A DNA stretch of 64,000 nucleotides from Thauera sp. K11. GTDB lineage: Bacteria > Pseudomonadota > Gammaproteobacteria > Burkholderiales > Rhodocyclaceae. Numbering within the stretch: position 1 is the first letter of the stretch; the number at the start of each line of letters is the position of its first letter. The notes under the pieces were generated by a model. It did no database searches and had not been told where the DNA came from. It saw only the letters and a list, made by a program, of their open reading frames with translations. Both the position numbers and the translations under genes were made by a program. Of this stretch, positions 34,364-44,363 are shown in pieces. The stretch covers positions 2,604,001-2,668,000 of the forward strand of contig NZ_CP023439.1 of assembly GCF_002354895.1 (NCBI RefSeq), read 5' to 3'.

Positions 34364-36610
34364 CTACCACATCAGCGACTCACCTCTCAGAAACGCTGGA
34401 TCTTCCCAGCTCAACCCGAAGCGCTCGTCGTACAGATCCATCACCGCCAGTTCCATGAACTGCTCACCCCAGCGCTCCGCCGCCACCGGCTGGATGGCGC
34501 CCGACTTGCGCAGCGCCTCGAAGCCCTGGCGCGGTAACTGCACCAGATAGGGCTGCAGACGGCGGGCGAGGCCGCCGCTCTTGTCGGCGAAGCGCAGTGC
34601 CCGCAGCGCCTCGCGTGCCTCGTCGTCGAAAGGCACGATCACCGGCATCTGCACCGACTCGATCATGCGGAAGCTCGCCGCCAGCGTTTCCATCGGCAGG
34701 CTGTCGGGACGGCTGCGCTGTAGCAATCCCAGCAGATCGCCGCCATCCAGCGCCGCACCGCCTTTCTGCCAGTACAACTCGCGGAAGTAAGCCTGAATCG
34801 CAGCGGGCGACAGCGGATCGTCCGCATGGCTGCGCAGCACGGTTGCCGCTGCCTGGGCGAACTGCTTGAGTTCAGGCGGCGGCGCCCAATCGGGATTGGC
34901 GGTAGAGAACACCAATACCTCGCTGGCCGCGGCATCCCGCCGCCCCTCCCGGTTGCAGCGGCCGGCGGCCTGGGCGATGGAGTCCAGCCCGGCCTCCGCG
35001 CGCAGCACCAAGGGGAAATCCACATCGACCCCGGCCTCGATCAAACTCGTGGAGACGAGCCGGCACGGCCGTCCCTGCTTCAGATCCGCCCGCACTCGGG
35101 CCAGCACTTCGCTGCGGTGGCGGGCGCACATCAGCGTCGTCAGGTGGCGTGCGCCGGGCAGGTCCGCCATGGACTGAAACACCGCACGCGCATGGCGGCG
35201 GTTATTCACGATGCACAACACCTGCTCGTGCGAACGCATGTGCGCGACCAGTGCCTCGTCGTCCAGCTCGCCCACATGCCTCACCCGCACCCGCTCCAGC
35301 TTGCGGAACAGCGTAGGCGGTTCGGGCGCGAGTTCGCGAACCTGCTCCAGCCCGCCGGCAAACTCGGGCGCCTGCAGCGCCGGCTGGGTGGCGGTGCACA
35401 GCACCACGCTGCTGCGGTAGTTGCGCGCCAGTTCGTCGATGGCGGCAACCGCCGGGCGCAGCAGTTTCAAAGGCAGGGTCTGGGCTTCATCCAGGATCAC
35501 CACGCTGCCCGCGATGTTGTGCAGCTTGCGGCACTGTGACGGCCGGGCGGCGAACAGACTTTCGAAGAACTGCACCGCGGTGGTGACGACGACGGGTGCA
35601 TCCCAGTTTTCCATCGCCAGCTTCAGCTTCTCCTGCGACTGGTAGCGCTCGGCATCGTCGCGGGACGACGGTGGCGGGACGAAGGCGCTGTGATGTTCCA
35701 GCACCGCAGCCTCCCCGAGTTCGCCCAGCGCCCGGCGGAACACCGCAGCGTTCTGCTCGACGATGCTGGTGAAGGGGATGACGAAGATCACCCGCCGCAG
35801 GCCATGGCGTATCGCGTGGTCCAGCGCGAACGCGAGCGAGGCCAGGGTCTTGCCGCCGCCGGTGGGCACCGTCAGCGAGAACAGACCGGGATCGCACGCG
35901 GCCTCGCTGCGCACGTGCGCCAGGATGTCCGCCCGGACGCGATTGACGTCGGAGTTCGCGGAAAAGGCGGCGAGGTGGGCGTCGAGGCGTTCCCGCAATG
36001 CTTCCAGCCGCGGCACTTCAACCGCGCGCAGTGCGCCGCGATTACCCGGTTCGCCGGGTTGCGCAACCCGGTCATAGAAGGCTTCGGTATCCAGGTAATC
36101 GGCGTCTACCAGACAGGAGAACAGCATGCGCACCAGGAAGGCGGCCTGGAACATCGGCCCGCCGCCGCCGGCCTTCCTGAACGGTAGTTCGCCCAGGTTC
36201 GGCGGCAGTTGGATCTCCTGCTGCCACTGCGGCGACAAGGGCGGCAGGCCTGCCCCGCGCAAACGCTCCTTCAGGGAAGTGCGCTCGCCGCTCTCGATAC
36301 CGTTGGCCAACCCAGCGTGGTGACCGGCGATGGCGTAGGCGATCAGGTAGCCCAGTTGGCCATACTGCTGGAGCGCCACCATGGCGCCGCGCGTCGCATG
36401 ATCCACCCGTACCGCTTCGCCGGCGATCCGCCGCTGGAAATCCTCGGTGTACTTGCCGATGTCGTGCAGCAATCCGGCCGGCACCGCCAGCCCGGCGGCG
36501 TTGAAGATCGATGCGAAACCCGCGGCCAGCTCGGCGACCTTGCGCAGATGTTCCGCGAGAGGCTGCCAGTCGGACCGGTCTTCCCGCTGCGTCGAATGCG
36601 CGAAAAACAT
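34364..36610 (-). CDS. cas3: Cas3 helicase-nuclease (type I-C)
   Basis: A 748-residue fusion of an HD nuclease and a superfamily 2 helicase that degrades the DNA held open by Cascade. The HD pair is at residues 49-50 in GLLHDIGKYTEDFQRR, with a later AIAGHHAGLANG. Helicase motifs include LTVPTGGGKTLASLAFALDH, VVILDEAQTLPLK, and motif VI in IAQAAGRCNREGRR. The ATG at 36610, with GGGGAG upstream, gives the normal opening MFFAHSTQREDRSDW; upstream codons are not conserved. It is the first gene of the cas operon, and is followed by the unusual 297-bp gap before cas5c. Confidence 0.96.
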   Translation of the reverse strand: MFFAHSTQREDRSDWQPLAEHLRKVAELAAGFASIFNAAGLAVPAGLLHDIGKYTEDFQRRIAGEAVRVDHATRGAMVALQQYGQLGYLIAYAIAGHHAGLANGIESGERTSLKERLRGAGLPPLSPQWQQEIQLPPNLGELPFRKAGGGGPMFQAAFLVRMLFSCLVDADYLDTEAFYDRVAQPGEPGNRGALRAVEVPRLEALRERLDAHLAAFSANSDVNRVRADILAHVRSEAACDPGLFSLTVPTGGGKTLASLAFALDHAIRHGLRRVIFVIPFTSIVEQNAAVFRRALGELGEAAVLEHHSAFVPPPSSRDDAERYQSQEKLKLAMENWDAPVVVTTAVQFFESLFAARPSQCRKLHNIAGSVVILDEAQTLPLKLLRPAVAAIDELARNYRSSVVLCTATQPALQAPEFAGGLEQVRELAPEPPTLFRKLERVRVRHVGELDDEALVAHMRSHEQVLCIVNNRRHARAVFQSMADLPGARHLTTLMCARHRSEVLARVRADLKQGRPCRLVSTSLIEAGVDVDFPLVLRAEAGLDSIAQAAGRCNREGRRDAAASEVLVFSTANPDWAPPPELKQFAQAAATVLRSHADDPLSPAAIQAYFRELYWQKGGAALDGGDLLGLLQRSRPDSLPMETLAASFRMIESVQMPVIVPFDDEAREALRALRFADKSGGLARRLQPYLVQLPRQGFEALRKSGAIQPVAAERWGEQFMELAVMDLYDERFGLSWEDPAFLRGESLMW

Positions 36611-37004
36611 GGAACTCCCCGTGGATAGCGCGATTCGGCCATCACCGGCATCTCGGCCGGGATGCGCTCCCGGCGCGTGCCTCGTCATTGCTGTCGAGCG
36701 CCATCACGGCATGCGACCCGTGCCGCGGCGACACTGCACCCTATGACTGCAGTATGTCACCCCGCCCGGGCCGATCGGCACTTCGTCATGACGGAAAAGC
36801 ACGAATCCATCACGGTGACATGCGAAATGCCGCCTCGAGGATGCCCTCGTCCTGCGCCGGCAGGCGGGCTCGACGGGCAGCGACATCGGCCCGAAAGAAA
36901 CGGAGGGATTGATCACGCCGGCGCGCCACGGCGGTCCGCAGTTGCCCGCCGACCGCCGCGTCGCAAGCTTTCGCCGCAGCGGACCGGCCGCGGCCGGACG
37001 GGCG
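36611..37004. other. Gap between cas3 and the chemoreceptor gene
   Basis: These 394 bp must carry the cas3 promoter on the minus strand, but I find no convincing hexamer pair. Open frames cross it on both strands without ribosome-binding sites or recognisable protein sequence. A mildly less GC-rich segment lies at about 36735-36830. Confidence 0.4.
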
Positions 37005-38801
37005 TCAGCCCTCGAGCAGCGCTTCCACCGGCACGCCGATGCGCACGTTGCCCCAGTGGCGCCCGTCGACCACGATGGGCATGGCCATGTCGCACAGGAT
37101 TTCGCCGGTGTCGCGCAGGTAGGTCTGCAGCAGCAGGGGTTCGGTGTTGTGCGCGGCGCGCAGTTCGGCGGGGGCCTCGAACTTGCGGCAGGTGCGGTTG
37201 CCGACGAGGTCGGTGTCGTGATCGCCGGTGAGCGGCCGCGAGAACCGGGTGTTGTGGGCCGACAGGTAGCCGTCGACATTCACGGCCACGGCAAACACCG
37301 CGCCCTGCGTGGCGGCAAGGCTTTCGTCTAAGGTGCGCTGGCAGCGGCGGGTGAATTCGTCGCCCCACGATACCTTGAACTTGGGCGGATTGGTCCCCGG
37401 CATCGGGCGGTACTGGCGGTCGAAGACGTCGATCCTGTCCCCGGCCATGGCCTCGAGCCCGGCCTGTACCTGATCGCGGAAGCGGCGGGTCTGCTCCACC
37501 GCCCTGTCGAAGGCGCCCTGGCCGGTCCTGAAGCGCGACACCAGTTCCTGCACCGCCTCCGTCGCCCGCGTGAGGTCGGCGGTGCGCTGCTCGCTGTCGT
37601 CCATGTGCCGCGCGACGGTGCTCGACAGTTCGTTGATCTCGACGACGTGGTCATGCACGCGGGCATTGGTCGCCGACAGCGACTCCATCGCGCAGGCGAT
37701 CTGCGCCAACTGCGTGCTGGTGGCCTCGAATTCGCCCACCATGTGCTCGAACTGGCGCGCGGAGCGGTCGACCACTTCGCGCGTGTGCAGCACGTCGGCG
37801 TTGATGACCTCGTTCTCGCTGCGCGTCTCGGCGACCAGCCCCAGCATGCCGTTGATGTTGCCGACGATCTCCGCCGTCGCCTTGTTGACGCGTTCGGCGA
37901 GCTTGCGCACCTCGTCGGCGACCACCGCGAAGCCGCGGCCGGCCTCGCCTGCGCGCGCCGCCTCGATGGCGGCGTTGAGCGCGAGCAGGTTGGTCTGGTC
38001 GGCCACTTCGCGGATCAGCGAGGCGATCTGCTTCACGCTCTCGGAGCGCTGCGACAGGTCGTCCACCGTATGGTTGAACTGCAGCACCTTCTCGCTGACG
38101 GCGTTGATCTTGCCGGCGATGTCGCGCATCTCTTCCAGGGATTCGCGCGCGATGTTCAGGTTGGCGCTGGTCGATTCGGTGATGCGGTGCGCGCTCCCCG
38201 ACACGTCGTTGATCGCCGCGGTCGACTCGGTGCTGGCCTCGAACACCCGCGCCGTCATGCGGCCCTGCTCGCGCGCATCCCGCGCCGACCCTTCCACCCG
38301 CACCTTCACCTGCACCGCCTCGCGGGCGATGCTGACGCTCATGTGCCGCACCTCGCCGATGATGTGGCGCATCTTGTCGGCGAAGCGGTTGTAGCCGGCG
38401 GCGAGTTCGCGCAGTTCGTCGTGGGTGGAGAGCGGCAGGTTGTGCGAGAAATCGCCTTCGCCGCGCGCGATCTCGTTGAAGATGCGGGTGATGACGCGTA
38501 CCGGACGGACGATGAGATGCCGCAGGTAGAGGATCTGGCCGACGCAGAACAGCAGCGCGAACACCGTCAGCCCGACCAGCACGATCCAGCCGCCCTCGAG
38601 CGCATCGACGATGCGCCCCGCCACCTCCGGCGCCACCGCGCCCTCCCGCAGCAGGTCGGCGACCTCGCGCTTCTGCTGCCAATAGACGCCGAGATAGGCG
38701 AGGTTGACGACAAGCAGGAAAAGCAGGCTGAAGAGCTTTTTCGTCAGCGAGTTCCAGAAGGTTTTTTCCACAGCCTCGTACAACTGACTGAAGACGTTCA
38801 T
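37005..38801 (-). CDS. Methyl-accepting chemotaxis protein
   Basis: A 598-residue chemoreceptor. Two membrane helices (about 24-45, [18 protein letters not shown]; about 75-95, [20 protein letters not shown]) enclose only about 30 residues, too few for a periplasmic sensor. HAMP follows. The kinase-controlling hairpin has [20 protein letters not shown] with [18 protein letters not shown]. After the coiled coil, a C-terminal cytoplasmic domain (from about residue 460: [37 protein letters not shown]) is a Cache/PAS-like sensor, so the input is probably cytoplasmic. A FliA-type promoter precedes it. Confidence 0.9.
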   Translation of the reverse strand: MNVFSQLYEAVEKTFWNSLTKKLFSLLFLLVVNLAYLGVYWQQKREVADLLREGAVAPEVAGRIVDALEGGWIVLVGLTVFALLFCVGQILYLRHLIVRPVRVITRIFNEIARGEGDFSHNLPLSTHDELRELAAGYNRFADKMRHIIGEVRHMSVSIAREAVQVKVRVEGSARDAREQGRMTARVFEASTESTAAINDVSGSAHRITESTSANLNIARESLEEMRDIAGKINAVSEKVLQFNHTVDDLSQRSESVKQIASLIREVADQTNLLALNAAIEAARAGEAGRGFAVVADEVRKLAERVNKATAEIVGNINGMLGLVAETRSENEVINADVLHTREVVDRSARQFEHMVGEFEATSTQLAQIACAMESLSATNARVHDHVVEINELSSTVARHMDDSEQRTADLTRATEAVQELVSRFRTGQGAFDRAVEQTRRFRDQVQAGLEAMAGDRIDVFDRQYRPMPGTNPPKFKVSWGDEFTRRCQRTLDESLAATQGAVFAVAVNVDGYLSAHNTRFSRPLTGDHDTDLVGNRTCRKFEAPAELRAAHNTEPLLLQTYLRDTGEILCDMAMPIVVDGRHWGNVRIGVPVEALLEG

Positions 38802-38841
38802 GGTTCCGAGTCCTGGTGGCGCGTCCGGCGACGCTGATCTG

Positions 38842-38868
38842 TCATCGGTCCGCCCGCGGCGTCCTTTA
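38842..38868 (-). promoter_or_regulatory. Candidate sigma-28 (FliA) promoter of the chemoreceptor gene
   Basis: On the minus strand TAAA (38868-38865), exactly 15 bases, then ACCGATGA (38849-38842) match TAAA-N15-GCCGATAA at 10 of 12 positions. Transcription would begin about 40 bp before the start codon at 38801. Chemoreceptor genes commonly belong to the FliA regulon. The rest of the 295-bp divergent gap to lysS shows no other clear signal. Confidence 0.62.
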
Positions 38869-39096
38869 GGGCGTGGAGAAAAAATATGTGGTAGAGCGCA
38901 TGCGCGTTTCAGCACGCCCTCCTCCATGCCGGCCGCCGCCGCTCCGCGGGACCGATGCGCGGGTGGATCGCCCTGCACCGCCCGCCAGGACCCGCGCAAT
39001 TGCCCAGCCCCTTGCGGCCTGCCACAATTACGCCTTTGTCGCCGGCGGCAACGCCCGCGCCCACGATTTCCCATTCGAGCCGACAAGCACAACACC

Positions 39097-40596
<1,500 letters not shown>

Positions 40597-40621
40597 GCCG
40601 CCGCCGCACCGCATTCCCCTC

Positions 40622-40657
40622 CCCCGCAGGGCGAGGCCCGGGCGGGGTTTCTTTTTT
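40622..40657 (+). terminator. Rho-independent terminator of lysS
   Basis: CCCCGC (40622-40627) and GCGGGG (40642-40647), with an inner GGGC/GCCC pair, form a GC-rich stem followed by TTTCTTTTTT. It begins 25 bp after the lysS stop. Confidence 0.85.
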
Positions 40658-40788
40658 CCGGCACCGCTGCGCGGCATGGCCGCGCCGGCCCGCCGGAAGC
40701 ATCGCCGGACCGGAGCGTCTAAGATTCAAAGAGGGCGGTCCCTGCGCAAACCGGAGCGCCGCCGGCGGGCGGCGGCCAGGGGGAGGCG

Positions 40789-41349
40789 ATGAAGCGGTTC
40801 GATCTGCAACACGTCACGACGGTATTCCCGCATGCCTTGCCGTTGCCGGTGAGTGCGGGAGCGGTCTTGTTCATGCTGTCGGCGATGCGTCCGCACGGCG
40901 GCTGGCTGCCGCTGGCGGTCTGCGTGCTGGCGGGCCTCGCGCTGTGGACCTTGCTCGAATACCTGCTGCATCGCTTCGTACTGCATGGCATCGAGCCGTT
41001 CCGCAGGTGGCATGCGCAGCATCACCACCGCCCCGACGAACCCATGCGCACGCCGCTGCTCTTCAGCGCCCTGCTGCTGATCGCCCTGGTCGCGATACCG
41101 ATGCTCACGATCGGCGACCGGTGGCTGGCGACCGGCCTGGCGCTGGGCCTGCTCGCAGGACACGTCGCGCAGGAGATCACGCACCACGCGCTACACGCAC
41201 GCCGCCACCCGGCCGGCCACTGGCTGGCGGCATGCATGCGCCAGCACCGGCTGCACCACTGCCGGTGCCCGTCGTGTGCCTACGGCACCATGACCACGTT
41301 CTGGGACCGCGCCTTCGGTACCGCTGTGCCGCCGGACCGCCGATATTGA
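40789..41349 (+). CDS. Fatty acid hydroxylase/sterol desaturase superfamily membrane protein
   Basis: A 186-residue integral membrane protein with hydrophobic helices at about 18-35, 42-60, 85-105 and 110-128. The di-iron histidine boxes are visible: HRFVLH (about 61-66), WHAQHHHRP (about 74-82) and HHALHARRH plus RLHHC further on. Such enzymes hydroxylate or desaturate lipid chains using oxygen; the substrate is not known. It is compact compared with the usual 250 or more residues. GGGGAGGCG precedes the ATG. Confidence 0.82.
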   Translation: MKRFDLQHVTTVFPHALPLPVSAGAVLFMLSAMRPHGGWLPLAVCVLAGLALWTLLEYLLHRFVLHGIEPFRRWHAQHHHRPDEPMRTPLLFSALLLIALVAIPMLTIGDRWLATGLALGLLAGHVAQEITHHALHARRHPAGHWLAACMRQHRLHHCRCPSCAYGTMTTFWDRAFGTAVPPDRRY

Positions 41350-41585
41350 CACGCACCAGCCGGGCGCCGGACGAAATCGGGTGGCATCGACAGGCTGCCT
41401 TCGACCGGGAGCGCCCCGGCGTCACGCCGATCCGGTAGCCGCCCGCCGGACGAATCGATACGGGAATCGATGCGCGGCGTTGCCCGACGGCAGCATCGAG
41501 GGCCGGTCCGGCACCGATCCGGAGCGGTTTCCGTGTCCCTTGCCGCCGGCGCCGATGGTGCAAGGGGCACGCCGCCACGGACGCC

Positions 41586-42170
41586 TTATTTCTTCGGGCG
41601 CCCGGTCTTGATACGTTCGACGCGGCCGAGCACCTCGATGAACTGAGCGTCCCCGGTGCTGGCCAGCAATGCCAGGCCGGCTCTCACCAGTTCGCTCTTC
41701 TTCACTTCGGTGCCGTTGGCCAGCGCACGCTCCTTCAGCGTACCGAACAACGCATAGTCGGTCTCGGGAATGGTGAAGCTGTCGCGCACCAGCTTGGGCT
41801 TTGCCGGGGCGTGCTTCTTGGCCTTCGCAGCCTTGGCGGTCTCCGCGGGCGCGGCGGCCTCGGCCTTTGCCGCGGGAGCAGCCTGCGCGGCCGGCCTGGC
41901 TTCGGCCTTCTTGGTGGCCGCGGCAGGTTTCCCGGCTGCGGCCTTCGCCGCCGCAGGCGCTTTCGCCGGCCTGGCCTTCGGAGCCGCCTTCTTCGCGGGC
42001 TCCGCCTCGGCCTTCGCCGGGGCCGGAGCCGCGCTCTGCTGCTTCCCCTGGGCTTCGGCAGCGGGCTGGGCCTTGACCGGCGCGGCGGCTTCTTGTGCCT
42101 TCGCCTGGATTTCTGCCTTCGCGTTCACCTGGACTTCTTCTTTCGGCTTTGCCTGGACTTTCTCGCTCAT
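41586..42170 (-). CDS. Ala/Lys/Pro-rich H1-like protein with conserved C-terminal domain
   Basis: A 194-residue protein in two parts. Residues 1-125 are a low-complexity run of Ala, Lys, Pro and Glu (KPKEEVQVNAKAEIQ, AKKAAPKARPAKAPAAAK), like histone H1-like or AlgP proteins. Residues 125-194 (LVRDSFTIPETDYALFGTLK onward, ending ERIKTGRPKK) are ordered and look like a small DNA-binding or helical module that I cannot name with confidence. It probably binds DNA. GGAGAAAC before the ATG at 42170 fixes the start. It is divergent from an orphan ParA gene with 75 bp between. Confidence 0.7.
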   Translation of the reverse strand: MSEKVQAKPKEEVQVNAKAEIQAKAQEAAAPVKAQPAAEAQGKQQSAAPAPAKAEAEPAKKAAPKARPAKAPAAAKAAAGKPAAATKKAEARPAAQAAPAAKAEAAAPAETAKAAKAKKHAPAKPKLVRDSFTIPETDYALFGTLKERALANGTEVKKSELVRAGLALLASTGDAQFIEVLGRVERIKTGRPKK

Positions 42171-42194
42171 GTGTTTCTCCGGAAGCGATTTGAG

Positions 42195-42220
42195 GTATAA
42201 ACTGTATGAACAATTTATAC
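42195..42220. promoter_or_regulatory. Palindrome in the divergent region between the H1-like and ParA genes
   Basis: GTATAAA, twelve bases, TTTATAC form a perfect 7-bp dyad in an AT-rich island centred in the 75-bp gap. TATAAA/TTATAC elements could serve as -10 boxes for both directions, and the dyad as an operator for a regulator of both genes. Confidence 0.55.
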
Positions 42221-42245
42221 TCTTATCGTCCATCGGGCAATCGAA

Positions 42246-42872
42246 ATGCGCAAAATCATGGTCGCGAACCCCAAGGGAGGGAGTGGCAAATCGACGCTGG
42301 CCGTGCATCTCGCGAGCTGGTTCGCGAGAAACGACGAGATCGTCTATCTGGGAGACCTGGACCGGCAACAGTCGAGCCGGCACTGGCTGGCTGCCAGGCC
42401 CCGCCACCTCGCACCCATCCGCCACTGGGATCTTTCCTCCGAAGAGTTCGAGGCGCCGCCCAAGGATTGCAGCATCGCGATCCTCGACACGCCGGCAGGC
42501 TTGCACGGCAAGCGGCTCAAGAGTCCGCTGAACGAAGTGGACAAGGTCGTCGTGCCGGTTTCGCCCTCGCGCTTCGACATGCTCGCCAGCCGTGAATTCT
42601 TCGAGGAACTCGCGGAAACCAAGGCGGTGCGCAAGGACAAGGTCGACATCGGCATCGTCGGCATGCGGATCGATCCGCGAACCCACGCTTCCCGCCAACT
42701 GGTGGAGTTCCTGCAGCAGTTCGACCTGCCGCTCGTCACTTGCATACGGCAGGCTCAACGCTACGTGCATGCCGTCGAGACCAGCACGACGATGTTCGAT
42801 GGAAACGGCTTCGACGCCGTCGAGCGGATTCAATGGAAACCGCTGCTCGATTGGCTGGTGCGCAGGCACTGA
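42246..42872 (+). CDS. ParA-family ATPase (orphan)
   Basis: A 208-residue deviant Walker ATPase. The P-loop NPKGGSGKSTLAVHLASWF at residues 8-26 has the signature Lys; LGDLDRQQSSRHW and AILDTPAGLHGKR give the switch and Walker B regions. It lacks the N-terminal DNA-binding domain of plasmid ParA and has no parB beside it, so it is of the MinD/ParA-like kind that positions other cargos. Divergent partner: the H1-like protein, with which it shares a probable operator. Confidence 0.88.
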   Translation: MRKIMVANPKGGSGKSTLAVHLASWFARNDEIVYLGDLDRQQSSRHWLAARPRHLAPIRHWDLSSEEFEAPPKDCSIAILDTPAGLHGKRLKSPLNEVDKVVVPVSPSRFDMLASREFFEELAETKAVRKDKVDIGIVGMRIDPRTHASRQLVEFLQQFDLPLVTCIRQAQRYVHAVETSTTMFDGNGFDAVERIQWKPLLDWLVRRH

Positions 42873-42932
42873 GCTTCGCACGCGCAGCCGGGCGCTCGTC
42901 CCCGCCTGTCGGCTGGGGCCCCGGCGGCGGCG

Positions 42933-43457
42933 CTAATCCTTCGCGGCCGACGCTGCCTTGGACTCCTCTGCCGCCGGGGCCGTCTTGATGTCCGGGCGGA
43001 ACACCCAGTCCGAGTAGCGGGCCGCGCCGCCGGCCTCGGGGCCGAGTTCGGGAGGCAGGCCGTGCGTGCGGATCGGGCTTCCCTTGGCGCGGCTGTGCAG
43101 CCCGACGATGGCCTCGCCGGTGCGCACCAGCACCCAGTCCGGCTCGCCGGTGAAGGGGTCGCGCCACACGCGGCGCAGGTGGCGGACCGGCACCGGGAAA
43201 CGCCGGTCTTCGATCAGTTCGTCGAGACTTTGCGGATGCTTGCGCGTACCCACGGGCGTTCTCGACTGATAGCGGCCGATGGCCTTCGCGATGTCGCTGG
43301 CCCGGTAGAGAAGCTCGATCTCGCGCTCCCGCTGCACGGCCTGCTGCCAGACGACGCCGATCTGCGCCGCACCGATGCCCAGCGCCACGACGAGGAACAG
43401 GACCAGCAGGTAGGTGAAGCCGCGTTGCCGCCTACCATTCCGCATAAGCGCTGCCAT
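42933..43457 (-). CDS. Pseudopilin-like protein lacking Glu5, last gene of the secretion operon
   Basis: A 174-residue protein with a type III prepilin signal: RNGRRQRGFTYLLVLFLVVA. Cleavage would be after the Gly before FTY. The position of the usual Glu5 is a Leu (FTYLLV in place of FTLIE), a feature of tip (GspK-like) or atypical minor pseudopilins. The periplasmic part has HPQSLDELIEDRRFPVPVRH and WRDPFTGEPDW, reminiscent of GspG-type folds, and an Ala/Glu-rich tail. It overlaps the preceding pseudopilin gene by 26 bases; a second ATG at 43445 is possible. Confidence 0.75.
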   Translation of the reverse strand: MAALMRNGRRQRGFTYLLVLFLVVALGIGAAQIGVVWQQAVQREREIELLYRASDIAKAIGRYQSRTPVGTRKHPQSLDELIEDRRFPVPVRHLRRVWRDPFTGEPDWVLVRTGEAIVGLHSRAKGSPIRTHGLPPELGPEAGGAARYSDWVFRPDIKTAPAAEESKAASAAKD

Positions 43458-43869
43458 CACGCGCCAGCCCCTCGGCGCCGCTGTGCACATCGCGGATGCC
43501 GCCCGTTCCCGCGCCGGGCACCTCCTCGATTTCGGGCACGGCGACCCAGGTTTCGGCACTATCGGTGACCGGATCCTTCGGCACGTTGCGCAGGTAGCGG
43601 CGGTCGACCAGTTCGCCGAGTTCGTGCGGGAAACGTCCGGTATCGGCCTTGAACTTGTCGAGCGCATCGCGCATGACGCTCAGGGACTGGCGCAGGGCGG
43701 CTTCGCGCGAGCGGTCCAGGTGGTCGAAGTAGCGTGGCGCGGCAATCGACAGCAGCGTCGCGATGATCGCCATCACGACGAGGAGTTCGATCAGGGTGAA
43801 ACCGCGCGCACGTGCCCCGCCCCGCCGCTTTCCACGGGTCGTCGAAATACGTTTCCCGGGCGCCGGCAT
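43432..43869 (-). CDS. Pseudopilin (GspG/GspH-like)
   Basis: A 145-residue prepilin. After a basic leader comes ARGFTLIELLVVMAIIATLL, with canonical Gly-Phe cleavage site and Glu5. The globular part contains ALDKFKADTGRFPHELGELV and LRNVPKDPVTD, a motif of small pseudopilins. The start overlaps the previous stop (TGATG); an ATG two codons earlier is an alternative. Confidence 0.85.
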   Translation of the reverse strand: MPAPGKRISTTRGKRRGGARARGFTLIELLVVMAIIATLLSIAAPRYFDHLDRSREAALRQSLSVMRDALDKFKADTGRFPHELGELVDRRYLRNVPKDPVTDSAETWVAVPEIEEVPGAGTGGIRDVHSGAEGLARDGSAYAEW

Positions 43870-44363
43870 CACCATTCCCGATATGGGACGCCGTCCAGGC
43901 CGGAGCCGGAGGCGAGCGAATAGACGTCGAACACGTCGGTCCCCTCCGTCGGCGCGTCGGGCGGGCTGGCGTAGCTGCGCTTGCCCCAGGTCGCTCCGGG
44001 GGGGGCGTCGCCCTGCGGATTCAGGGGATCGCGCGGAAGGCGGCGCAGGAAATAGATTCGCCCCCCCTGGGGCGAGGTGACGTCCGGCACGCCGTTGACC
44101 AGCACTTCCAGGTTGGGCGGGTAGCCGCTGACACCTTCCTTGCGCTCCATCTTCCCTTCGTCGTAGGCAGCCTTGTAGGCGTCGATCGCCGTGCGGATCT
44201 GGCGCAGCGCACTGCGCAGTTCGGTTTCCTTCGTGCGCCGGGCGCCGAGTTCCATCATCGGCGTGGCGACCGCCGCCAGGATGCCGACGATCGCGACGGT
44301 GACGACGAGTTCGATCAGCGTGAATCCCCGCGCGCGGTCGGGCCAGCAAAGGGTCGTGCTCAT
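43869..44363 (-). CDS. Pseudopilin (GspG-like)
   Basis: A 164-residue prepilin with RARGFTLIELVVTVAIVGIL at residues 10-29, then an amphipathic helix and a short beta domain with IYFLRRLPRDPLNPQGD and SGSGLDGVPYREW. Its start overlaps the gspD stop by one base. Processed by a prepilin peptidase that is not in this window. Confidence 0.87.
   Translation of the reverse strand: MSTTLCWPDRARGFTLIELVVTVAIVGILAAVATPMMELGARRTKETELRSALRQIRTAIDAYKAAYDEGKMERKEGVSGYPPNLEVLVNGVPDVTSPQGGRIYFLRRLPRDPLNPQGDAPPGATWGKRSYASPPDAPTEGTDVFDVYSLASGSGLDGVPYREW

Noticed and set aside
36662..37231. Plus-strand open frame crossing the cas3-chemoreceptor gap
   Set aside because: No ribosome-binding site, Arg/Pro/Gly-rich composition, and it runs into the end of the chemoreceptor gene on the other strand.
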